From Deltaproteobacteria bacterium (GTDB taxonomy: Bacteria > Myxococcota > Myxococcia > Myxococcales > Myxococcaceae): a DNA stretch of 6,089 bases. The DNA is taken from assembly GCA_016875515.1 (NCBI GenBank), contig VGRA01000174.1, positions 1 to 6,089 on the forward strand, read 5' to 3'. This document shows, one piece after another, positions 1-5,946 of the stretch; positions within the stretch are counted from its first letter, which is position 1; every line of letters starts with the position of its first letter. The notes under the pieces were generated by a model. That model was given only the letters and a program-made list of their open reading frames with translations, was not told where the DNA came from and did not search any database. The translations under genes and the position numbers were made by a program.

Positions 1-1242
1 CGAGTCATCCAGCGCCACCACCGGGGAGACGTCCTCGCCCAGGATGCGGGAGAGCCCCTGTGCGGCCGCGAGGCGCACCTTCTCGTCCCCGTCCGCCATG
101 GCCCGCAGCAGCAGCTGCCGGCTGCGCTCGCCCGCTGCCGCGCCGAGCACCAGCGCCCCGAGCGACCGCACGTCCGCGTCCACGTCCGAGAGCGCCTGCT
201 CTCCCAGCTCCAGCGCCGCGTCACCGCCCACGTTGAGGGCAAGCAGCGAGGCGCGCCGGCGCACCACGCGGTCCGGGTCCTTCAGCGCGGCAGACAGCTG
301 CGGCAGCGCGTCCACCGGGGCCAGCTTCAGCAGGGCCTTGAGGGCGGCAACGCGCACGTCAGCGTCCGGCGAGGCCAGGTGGCGCTGCACGATCGGCGTG
401 CCCTCCGCCTTCGCGAGCGTTGCAAAGGCGTCCAACAGAACCACCCGCACGCGCGGCTCGCCCTCCGCGTTGAGCGCGGCGGCGAGCGCGGGGGCAGCGG
501 CGGGATGGGCGAGCGCCTTGAGCCGCTCGGCGGCGCGAAGGCGGGAGGCGGCGTCCGGGGCGGACAGCTCTCGCACGGAGAAGCCGAAGAGGGACTCCTC
601 GGCCCGGCCCGGGAAGGTGGCGCCGGTGAGCGAGAGCAGCTCGTCCTCGGTGACGGACAGCCGGCCCTGGGCGGCGAACTGCTGGGCGTGGGCCAGCGTG
701 GAGGTGGGCCGTGAGGCGGCCATGGCCGGCACGGGGACCGGGGCGACCACGGCGGCGGGGAGCGGCACGGGGGCGGCCGCCGGGGTGGTGACAGCAGTCA
801 CCACCGCCTCGGCCTGCACGGCCACCGTCTCCGCGGCGGCAGCCCGCGCGGTGCCGGCGCGGAAGGCCTCGCTGCGCAGCTCGGACATGAAGCCGGCCAG
901 GTCGAACAGGGACTCGGAGTCCACGGTGCGCTCGGCGTCGTGGATGCGGGAGGCCTCGATGATGCGCCCCACCAGCGTGGCGCGCTCGGCGCGCAGCGCC
1001 TCCATGGCGCGTGCCTGCTGCTCGCGCTCCGCATGCTCGCGGGCGAGCCGCACCTCCAGCTCCGCCACGTCCCGGCGCAGCTCGATCTCCCGCTGGGCCG
1101 CCGCCTGCAGCTCCATCCGCGCGCGCTCCAGTTCCGCCCGGGCCGTGGCCAGATCCGAGCTGAGGCTCGCCGCGCGGGCCTCGAAGTAGACGATTTTCTC
1201 CAGCGCGCTTTTCAGCAGCGCATCAGGGCGCTCGTCGTTCAA
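1..1242 (-). CDS. Coiled-coil / HEAT-repeat protein (3' end cut off by window edge)
   Basis: I translated 414 codons on the minus strand with no stop, so the protein runs past the window edge. Residues about 10-95 are Leu/Ala/Glu/Arg heptad-like and predict a long coiled coil (e.g. LATARAELERARMELQ). A short conserved-looking block follows (SLFDLAGFMSELRSEAFRAG, about 111-130), then an Ala/Pro/Val linker (about 132-180). Tandem HEAT-like helical repeats start near residue 229. Four successive units of 31-32 residues (about 290-320, 321-351, 352-382, 383-414) share the D-x-x-V-R signature at the same place, and two looser units precede them. There is no signal peptide, so it is probably a cytoplasmic protein-protein interaction scaffold. 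The start is TTG at 1242: an in-frame TAG lies upstream, there is no ATG or GTG between, and GGAGG sits 11 bases before it. The next in-frame ATG is residue 43, which would cut the coiled coil. The partner and pathway are not recognisable. Confidence 0.85.
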   Translation of the reverse strand, partial: MNDERPDALLKSALEKIVYFEARAASLSSDLATARAELERARMELQAAAQREIELRRDVAELEVRLAREHAEREQQARAMEALRAERATLVGRIIEASRIHDAERTVDSESLFDLAGFMSELRSEAFRAGTARAAAAETVAVQAEAVVTAVTTPAAAPVPLPAAVVAPVPVPAMAASRPTSTLAHAQQFAAQGRLSVTEDELLSLTGATFPGRAEESLFGFSVRELSAPDAASRLRAAERLKALAHPAAAPALAAALNAEGEPRVRVVLLDAFATLAKAEGTPIVQRHLASPDADVRVAALKALLKLAPVDALPQLSAALKDPDRVVRRRASLLALNVGGDAALELGEQALSDVDADVRSLGALVLGAAAGERSRQLLLRAMADGDEKVRLAAAQGLSRILGEDVSPVVALDDS

Positions 1243-1253
1243 GGCGGTGCGTG

Positions 1254-1258
1254 CCTCC
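1254..1258 (-). promoter_or_regulatory. Ribosome binding site deciding the TTG start of the HEAT-repeat gene
   Basis: A perfect GGAGG on the minus strand lies 11 bases upstream of TTG 1242. The spacing is a little long, but it is the only strong Shine-Dalgarno motif near this frame. The in-frame TAG further upstream limits other choices. Confidence 0.55.
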
Positions 1259-1314
1259 GGGGGGTGCGCCGCATGGGCCCGCTACAGGCAGCTTCACGGC
1301 TGAAAATCTGCGGC

Positions 1315-1343
1315 ACCATACAGAGCGGGAGATCCGCGGTAAA
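1315..1343 (-). promoter_or_regulatory. Possible sigma70-type promoter for the HEAT-repeat gene
   Basis: On the minus strand TTTACC (1343-1338, 4 of 6 to TTGACA) and TATGGT (1320-1315, 4 of 6 to TATAAT) are separated by exactly 17 bases. They lie between the lipoprotein stop codon and the HEAT gene start, which predicts a leader of about 65 bases. In such GC-rich DNA this AT-richer patch stands out, but two partial hexamers are only suggestive. Confidence 0.4.
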
Positions 1344-1344
1344 C

Positions 1345-1359
1345 CCCGGAAAAGCCGGG
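1345..1359 (-). terminator. Short hairpin just after the lipoprotein gene, weak terminator candidate
   Basis: Minus strand CCCGG-CTTTT-CCGGG forms a perfect 5-bp stem with a 5-base loop, beginning three bases after the TGA at 1365-1363. The sequence after it is GTTTACC, with only three T residues, so it is not a classical intrinsic terminator. It could slow or partly stop transcription before the downstream gene's own promoter. Confidence 0.3.
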
Positions 1360-1362
1360 AAT

Positions 1363-3285
1363 TCAGGGGCCGCGGAAGTCGCAACTCCCGGCGGGGGTGT
1401 TGTCCCGGCAGGCCTGCGGCACCCGGATGCGCGGGGTGCCCTCCAGCACGGAGGAGATGAAGTCGAAAATCTGCTCGCGGGCGGCCGCCCCCGCCACCCC
1501 GTCCCGGGCGGCGAAGCCGTGGACGGACAGCGGGGAGGTGCCCGGGGCGCCGAACTGGGTGTAGCCGCTGCTGCCCACCACCTCCTCCGCGTGGGGGATG
1601 CCGGGCACCTCGCGCAGCACCGCCCCCAGCTGCGTGGCGCCCACCGCCCCCGCGGCAAACTCCGAGCCGGGGTTGGGGAGCACCGTGTCCCCCATGCTCT
1701 GTTGGACGAGCGCCGCGCCGTCCCCCTCCGCCAGCTCGTCCGCCCAGTTGGCGCCGTCCACGTCGTCCCAGGCCCCCTGGGACATGGCGAGCGCCATGCG
1801 GAAGTCCATGTACGAGGACTGGCCGCCCGCCATGGCGGGGCGCAGGGCAATGTAGAGCTCCGAGCCGGGGATGAAGTGGGTCCAGGCCCCGCCGGGCACG
1901 TTGAGGACGGCATGGCGGATTCGGTCCGAGACGCCGGTGTAGGCAAGGCCCATGGTCCCGCCCAGCGAGCCGCCGGTCCAGGTGGCGCGCGAGAGGTCCG
2001 GTCTGCGCCCGGCGGCGGGGTTGGGCTGCCCGCCCAGCACCGCCGCGGAGAGCGCGTCCCCGAGCAGCGGGCCGGCCAACGCCTGCTCCACGGCGGAGAG
2101 GTCCGCGAGCGCCTGCATCAGCCCCGCGGTGGAGCGGGCCACGCCGCGGAACATCCGCTCCAGCCGCGTGAGCGTCTGGAATACCTCCGTGTCGTTCCAG
2201 CCGTAGAACAGGCCCGTCACCTTGCCGAGCCCCTGCGCGGCCAGCTCCGCGTCGAACTGGTTCTCGTGGTGGTTGCCGCCGGTGCCGTGGCCGAAGAAGG
2301 CCAGGCGGTAGTTGCCCTGCCCGCGCGGGACCATCAGGCGGAAGGGCGCGTCGTGGGTGCCGGCGGGCACGGGCATACCGTCTTCCCCCACGGACAGCAG
2401 GCCATCCGCGTCCCGGAATTCCGGCAGTCCCGAAAGCCGCCCCTCGAGCACGAGCGCCACGTTCCCGGACGCGGGGGCCTGCACCAGGTCCCACGCCACC
2501 GTCACCCTGCCCGCGTCCACCGCCGCCCGTGCCTGGGCGCGTGCAGCGCGCATGCGGGCGCGGGCATCCTCGCGGGAGCGGGAGGTGAAGTCCCACGCGC
2601 GCAGCACGCGGCGCGGGTCCACGCCCACCTTCGCCACCAGCGCGCGGGTGGGCGCGTGGTAGGCGGCGTACCGCCCCTCCTCGTCCGTCTCCGGCGCCAC
2701 CACGCCCAGTGCCACCTGCGCGGAACGTTCCTGCGGAAAGGCGGTGCCGTCCGCGGCCCGCACGTCGTCCATCAGCAGCGCCACGTGGTCGGAGGCGGGG
2801 GTGAGCGGCCGGCGCGGGTAGCCGATGAGCAGCACTTCCCCGGAAGGCGAGGTGTCCGCGGTGGCCAGGTCCAGCCGCAGCGGCACCTGCCGGCCGAAGC
2901 GGTCCCCGGGCTGCGCCTCGTACAGCCGCAGCGCCGCGCCGTCCCCGCTGCCCAGGGAGGCCGCGTCCACGGCGGAGGGGAAGGCGGTGAGCAGGGGGCT
3001 GGCGCGGGAGAAGCCGTCCGCGTGGTTGAGCAGCGAGCTGTCCTCGCGCACCGTCAGGGCGCTCCCGTCGAACGCGAGCCGAAGCCCGGTGCGGGTGGAC
3101 GCGTCCGCACGGGCGAAGGTGTTGGAGGGGAACGGCAGGGCGCAGCGCACCGGGTCCGCGGCGTCGCACAACGCCGTCAGCGGGGCGCGCTCGCCCGCAG
3201 CGCGGTCCCGGAGGGGCGCGGGCGTGCCCGGGCCGCACGCGGCGAGCCCGAGCGAGAGCGGGAGGAACAGCAGCGCGCGCCGCAT
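1363..3285 (-). CDS. Lipoprotein with alpha/beta-hydrolase fold, virulence-factor-lipase-like
   Basis: This 640-residue protein has a type II signal peptide: MRR, a hydrophobic stretch, and lipobox L14-A-A-C17. Gly follows the Cys and there is no Asp at +2, so it is probably outer-membrane anchored. The N-terminal domain has the CALPFPSNTF motif (48-57) followed by D-x-S-T-x-T-G-L-R (61-69), as in bacterial virulence-factor lipase N-terminal domains. The C-terminal half looks like an alpha/beta hydrolase: GHGTGG (332-337) as the likely oxyanion region, GGSLGG with Ser440 as nucleophile (GxSxG), GDTVLP with Asp533 as likely acid, and His589 (SVHGF) or less likely His565 as the base. Cys40/Cys48 and Cys626/Cys635 could form disulfides. 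It probably hydrolyses an ester (lipid or similar), but the substrate is unknown and activity is inferred. It starts 10 bases after the DUF6159-like gene and is probably co-transcribed with it. ATG 3285 is supported by the signal peptide and by GAGG 8 bases upstream. Confidence 0.88.
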   Translation of the reverse strand: MRRALLFLPLSLGLAACGPGTPAPLRDRAAGERAPLTALCDAADPVRCALPFPSNTFARADASTRTGLRLAFDGSALTVREDSSLLNHADGFSRASPLLTAFPSAVDAASLGSGDGAALRLYEAQPGDRFGRQVPLRLDLATADTSPSGEVLLIGYPRRPLTPASDHVALLMDDVRAADGTAFPQERSAQVALGVVAPETDEEGRYAAYHAPTRALVAKVGVDPRRVLRAWDFTSRSREDARARMRAARAQARAAVDAGRVTVAWDLVQAPASGNVALVLEGRLSGLPEFRDADGLLSVGEDGMPVPAGTHDAPFRLMVPRGQGNYRLAFFGHGTGGNHHENQFDAELAAQGLGKVTGLFYGWNDTEVFQTLTRLERMFRGVARSTAGLMQALADLSAVEQALAGPLLGDALSAAVLGGQPNPAAGRRPDLSRATWTGGSLGGTMGLAYTGVSDRIRHAVLNVPGGAWTHFIPGSELYIALRPAMAGGQSSYMDFRMALAMSQGAWDDVDGANWADELAEGDGAALVQQSMGDTVLPNPGSEFAAGAVGATQLGAVLREVPGIPHAEEVVGSSGYTQFGAPGTSPLSVHGFAARDGVAGAAAREQIFDFISSVLEGTPRIRVPQACRDNTPAGSCDFRGP

Positions 3286-3293
3286 GGACCGCG

Positions 3294-3298
3294 CCTCA
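3294..3298 (-). promoter_or_regulatory. Ribosome binding site overlapping the upstream stop codon (translational coupling)
   Basis: The TGA stop of the DUF6159-like gene (3298-3296) is read through into TGAGG, whose GAGG lies 8 bases before the lipoprotein ATG. A ribosome finishing the first gene would sit on the second gene's entry site, which suggests coupled translation. Confidence 0.6.
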
Positions 3299-4132
3299 GG
3301 ACCGGAACGCCGATCGCACCAACCCGGGCTCGAAGAACGTGTCCTCGCTCGCCCCCTCGGCCGCGTACCGGTACACCGCGGCGGTGTAGATGCCGTTGAG
3401 CGCCCCCCCCACGATGGCCAACGCCCCGAAGGCCAGCACCGTCACCCCCAGCACGGCGAGCGCGGCGGTCCCGTTGACGCCCGCGAGCAGGAAGGCGCCG
3501 CCGAACCCGAGCAGACCCACCAGCAGGTAGGCGAAGAAGAAGACCAGCCCCAGCCCGGCGTTGCCCGCCAGCTGCTCGCCCCAGCTGCGCTTGAGCAACT
3601 GCAGGCTGCGGCGGATGGCGTCCACCGGCCCCACGTCCTCGTTCACCAGCACCGGTACGGCGAGGAAGGTGGCCACGGACCAGCTGGCCCCCAGGAAGGA
3701 GACCGCGGTGCGGACGAGGATGTTCTTGCTCTGGTCCCTTGCGGCGCGCAGCAGCATGCCCACCGTGCCTGCGATGAGGGCGTAGCCGAAGATGACGCCC
3801 AGCCGGGAGGAGGCAACGCGGAAGCCGTCCGCCACCGTGGGGTCCCCGCCCCGCAGCCGGATGAGCGCCGCCCCCACCAGCGCGGAGTTGCAGAAGAAGA
3901 TGACGAAGTAGGTGGAGACGTAGAAGAGGAACATCGCCAGCACCGCCAGCGCGTTGGCCTCGTCTCCCTTCGTGCGCTCGCCCAACAGCGCGAACGGCAC
4001 GATGAAGCTGAGCGACACCAGCGTCACCAGCACGCCGGAGAGGACGGGGAAGACGAGCAATTCCTTGTCGGCGGAGAGCACGCGGGCGCTCGCCTTGACC
4101 AGGTTCCAGCTGCGGGTGAGGGCGTCGAACAT
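3296..4132 (-). CDS. DUF6159-like six-helix integral membrane protein
   Basis: This 278-residue protein opens with MFDALTRSWNLVKASARVL, then DKELLVFPVLSG, a pattern I associate with DUF6159 family proteins (from memory, not searched). Hydrophobic segments lie at about 26-50, 60-90, 112-130, 138-162, 193-217 and 221-248, giving about six membrane helices. A conserved-looking cytosolic or interfacial stretch is DAIRRSLQLLKRSWGEQ (171-187), an amphipathic helix like those in membrane-shaping or transport-associated families. No catalytic motif is visible and the function is unknown. The start is ATG 4132, with AGAGG 8 bases upstream. The frame stays open for 63 more codons upstream, but those codons overlap the divergent dioxygenase gene and do not look like this protein. 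It is the first gene of a probable two-gene operon with the lipoprotein hydrolase. Confidence 0.85.
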   Translation of the reverse strand: MFDALTRSWNLVKASARVLSADKELLVFPVLSGVLVTLVSLSFIVPFALLGERTKGDEANALAVLAMFLFYVSTYFVIFFCNSALVGAALIRLRGGDPTVADGFRVASSRLGVIFGYALIAGTVGMLLRAARDQSKNILVRTAVSFLGASWSVATFLAVPVLVNEDVGPVDAIRRSLQLLKRSWGEQLAGNAGLGLVFFFAYLLVGLLGFGGAFLLAGVNGTAALAVLGVTVLAFGALAIVGGALNGIYTAAVYRYAAEGASEDTFFEPGLVRSAFRS

Positions 4133-4140
4133 GGACCGGG

Positions 4141-4145
4141 CCTCT
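4141..4145 (-). promoter_or_regulatory. Ribosome binding site that fixes the DUF6159-like start
   Basis: AGAGG lies 8 bases before ATG 4132. The stretch GAGGCCCGGTCCATG matches the lipoprotein's start region GAGGCGCGGTCCATG at 14 of 15 bases. This supports 4132 over the longer upstream reading. Confidence 0.6.
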
Positions 4146-4150
4146 AGCAC

Positions 4151-4161
4151 AACACCGTGTT
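4151..4161. promoter_or_regulatory. 11-base inverted repeat AACACCGTGTT, possible operator
   Basis: AACAC-C-GTGTT is a perfect 5-1-5 palindrome in the 79-base region between the divergent DUF6159-like and dioxygenase starts. It sits 18 bases upstream of the minus-strand ATG. It is AT-richer than its surroundings and well placed to bind a dimeric regulator acting on both genes. No matching regulator is known to me. Confidence 0.35.
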
Positions 4162-4180
4162 CCGCCCATGCACGGGGCGG
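4162..4180. repeat. GC-rich inverted repeat in the divergent control region
   Basis: CCGCCC (4162-4167) and GGGCGG (4175-4180) form a perfect 6-bp stem around the 7-base loop ATGCACG. The repeat directly abuts the AACACCGTGTT palindrome. It could be a second operator half-site pair or a leader hairpin in the dioxygenase transcript. In GC-rich DNA, short G/C stems arise by chance, so the functional claim is weak. Confidence 0.3.
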
Positions 4181-4198
4181 CCGAAGCGGTGCGCCGGT

Positions 4199-4202
4199 AG
4201 GG
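4199..4202 (+). promoter_or_regulatory. Ribosome binding site for the dioxygenase gene
   Basis: AGGG (within GGTAGGG) lies 9 bases before ATG 4212. It is weak but better than anything before the alternative ATG at 4239, so 4212 is preferred. Confidence 0.4.
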
Positions 4203-4211
4203 TCCACGCGC

Positions 4212-5027
4212 ATGGACACAACACAGAGCAGCCCGCGCATGCCGGTGGCCTTCCTCCCGCACGGGGGAGGGCCGTGGCCCTTCGTGGACCTGGGCTTTCC
4301 GAAGGAAGAGTTGGGCGACATGGCGGCCTACCTGCGCTCGGTGGCCCGGCTGCCGAGGGCGCCGCCCGCCGCGCTGCTGGTCATCTCCGCGCACTGGGAG
4401 GCGGCCGTTCCCACGGTGATGACCTCCCCTGCCCCGCCCATGCTGTACGACTATGACGGCTTCCCGCCCGAGTCGTACCGGGTGCGCTGGCCGGCCCCGG
4501 GCGCGCCTGTGCTCGCCGGGCGCGTGCGGCAGTTGCTCACGGAGGCGGGGCTGCCCTCCGCGGAGGACGCGCGCCGCGGCTTCGACCACGGCACCTTCGT
4601 ACCGCTGTCGCTCCTCTACCCCGGGGCCAACGTGCCCACGGTGCAACTGTCGCTCGTCTCCGGGTTGGACCCGGCCGCGCACCTGCAGCTGGGGCGGGCG
4701 CTGCAACCCCTGCGGAACGAGGGGGTCTTCATCCTCGGCAGCGGGATGACGTTCCACGACCTGCGGACCTTCTTCGACCCGCGGGCCCACGGCATCTCCG
4801 CCACGTTCGACGCCTGGCTGCAGGCGGCGGTGACGGCGGAGCCGGCGTCGCGGGACGCGCAGCTGTCCGCTTGGACGCAGGCCCCCCTAGCGCGGCGTGC
4901 GCACCCGCGGGAGGAGCACCTCCTCCCCTTGCACGTTGTTGCAGGCGCCGCCGGGGAGGACCGGGGCGTTCTCAGCTGGAGCGGCACCAACCTGGGCCAC
5001 CGGCTGTCCGGCTACCACTTCGGCTGA
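4212..5027 (+). CDS. LigB/DODA-type extradiol ring-cleavage dioxygenase, YgiD-like
   Basis: This 271-residue protein matches the class III extradiol dioxygenase family, typified by plant DOPA dioxygenase and E. coli YgiD, in motif and length (about 260-270). Visible metal/active-site motifs, in order: PHGGGP with His17, SAHWE with His61, GFDHGTFVPL with His126, GSGMTFHDLR with His182, and HPREEHLLPL with His231/Glu235/His236. These enzymes use a non-haem metal and oxygen to open a catechol-type ring (DOPA in the named members). The substrate here cannot be told from sequence. No signal peptide or membrane segment is present, so it is cytoplasmic. The start could also be ATG 4239 (MPVAFLPHGGGP), nine codons in; 4212 has the better ribosome site. 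It is transcribed divergently from the DUF6159-like gene and converges on the LysR gene, 15 bases away. Confidence 0.9.
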   Translation: MDTTQSSPRMPVAFLPHGGGPWPFVDLGFPKEELGDMAAYLRSVARLPRAPPAALLVISAHWEAAVPTVMTSPAPPMLYDYDGFPPESYRVRWPAPGAPVLAGRVRQLLTEAGLPSAEDARRGFDHGTFVPLSLLYPGANVPTVQLSLVSGLDPAAHLQLGRALQPLRNEGVFILGSGMTFHDLRTFFDPRAHGISATFDAWLQAAVTAEPASRDAQLSAWTQAPLARRAHPREEHLLPLHVVAGAAGEDRGVLSWSGTNLGHRLSGYHFG

Positions 5028-5042
5028 AGGCGAGCGGGACGG

Positions 5043-5933
5043 CTACCGCGGCCCGAGCGGCCGGGCGGCCAACTGCTCCAGGACGAACGCCTTGAAGGCG
5101 TTCACCTTGGCGGGCACGTGGGCCATGCGCGGGTGGACCAGGTGCAGGGTGCCGTTCTTCAGGCCGAAGCGGGGCACCACGCGGACGAGCGAGCCGTCCT
5201 CCAGCGCCCGCTGGGCCACGAAGGACGGGAGCATCCCCACGCCGCCGCCCCGGCGCAGCACCTCGAGGGAGAAGAAGAAGTCGTCTGCCTGGACGCGGGA
5301 CCCCTCGGCGAGCACCTGGAGCTCCTTTACGTCCTTGAAGCCGCGCGGCATGACGAGCTCGTGGTCCGCCAATTCCTCCACCGTGCGGGGCGTGCCGCGC
5401 CTGGCGAGGTAGGTAGGCGAGGCGAACAGCTGGGCCTCGAGGTCCGTCAGCTTGCGGGCCACCAGCGTGGAGTCCCGCAGCGGGCCGCGGGCAATGCGCA
5501 GGGCCAGGTCCACGCCCTCCGTCACCACGTCCACGAAGGCGTTGGTGAGCCACACGTCCACCTTCACGTCCGGGTAGCGGGCCATGAAGGCGGGCACCAC
5601 GTCCGCGAGCCACGCGGTGCCCAGGTCGTTGGCGGCGGTGACGCGCAGGGTGCCGGAGGGGAACTCGCCCTGCTCCGGCAGGGACTCCACCGCCTCGCGG
5701 AGGCTGGCCACCAGCGGGGCCACGCGCTGCAGCAGCGCGGCCCCCGCGGTGGTGAGGCCCACGGTGTGGGTGGTGCGGTGCAGCAGGTGCGCCCCGAGGC
5801 TGGCCTCCAACCGGACGTTGCCGCGGCTCACCGTGGAGCGCGGCAGCCCGAGCCGCTTCCCCGCCAGGGAGAAGCTGCTCGTCTCGGCCACGGCCACGAA
5901 GAGTTGGAGGAGGTCCAGCTCGGGGGTCTTCAT
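5043..5933 (-). CDS. LysR-family transcriptional regulator
   Basis: This 296-residue protein has the usual LysR size and layout. The N-terminal winged helix-turn-helix lies at about 5-64 (LDLLQLFVAVAETSSFSLA, then RLGLPRSTVSR, RLEASLGAHLLHRTTHTVGL and TTAG). The effector-binding domain runs from about 93 to 290, opening with SGTLRVTAANDLG and including FASPTYLARRG and GGGVGMLPSFVA. It probably binds DNA as a tetramer and responds to a small molecule, which is not identifiable. The usual conserved I in xIxxLE is replaced by GNVRLE (38-43), a minor oddity. The start is fixed by the typical short N-terminus, but no Shine-Dalgarno motif precedes ATG 5933. The stop of the Cys-rich gene is 13 bases upstream on the same strand, so read-through expression is likely. 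The neighbouring dioxygenase is a possible target, although the genes converge. Confidence 0.93.
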   Translation of the reverse strand: MKTPELDLLQLFVAVAETSSFSLAGKRLGLPRSTVSRGNVRLEASLGAHLLHRTTHTVGLTTAGAALLQRVAPLVASLREAVESLPEQGEFPSGTLRVTAANDLGTAWLADVVPAFMARYPDVKVDVWLTNAFVDVVTEGVDLALRIARGPLRDSTLVARKLTDLEAQLFASPTYLARRGTPRTVEELADHELVMPRGFKDVKELQVLAEGSRVQADDFFFSLEVLRRGGGVGMLPSFVAQRALEDGSLVRVVPRFGLKNGTLHLVHPRMAHVPAKVNAFKAFVLEQLAARPLGPR

Positions 5934-5946
5934 GCGGCGGTGCGCG

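Noticed and set aside
44..1189. 381-codon Ser/Arg/Ala-rich plus-strand open frame
   Set aside because: It is antisense to the coiled-coil/HEAT gene, whose minus-strand translation shows clear repeats and a coiled coil.
1223..3238. 671-codon minus-strand frame overlapping the lipoprotein in a different register
   Set aside because: The Arg/Gly/Pro-rich translation has no recognisable motif. The register beside it carries the lipobox, PFPSN and GGSLGG motifs.
940..3399. Very long open frame (819 codons) on the plus strand opposite the lipoprotein gene
   Set aside because: Its translation is Gly/Arg/Ala/His-rich low-complexity protein with no domain. It runs across two real genes and the gap between them. 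In GC-rich DNA, stop codons are rare in frames opposite real genes.
3954..4211. N-terminal extension of the dioxygenase frame to ATG 3954
   Set aside because: The extra 86 residues are Ser/Arg-rich, lie antisense to the DUF6159-like gene and exceed the family's length. The family's PHGGGP motif normally sits near the N-terminus, which fits ATG 4212.
4133..4321. 63-codon N-terminal extension of the DUF6159-like frame
   Set aside because: It overlaps the divergent dioxygenase start, has no hydrophobic or family-like content, and ATG 4132 has a good ribosome site.
3177..4790. 537-codon minus-strand frame spanning the membrane-protein gene and the dioxygenase
   Set aside because: It covers genes on both strands and gives low-complexity protein with no membrane segments. 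The true frame at 3296-4132 gives clean hydrophobic helices.
5046..5080. GCCCG/CGGGC stem in the LysR 3' end as a shared terminator
   Set aside because: It lies inside the coding sequence, has no T tract on either strand, and such G/C stems are common by chance here.
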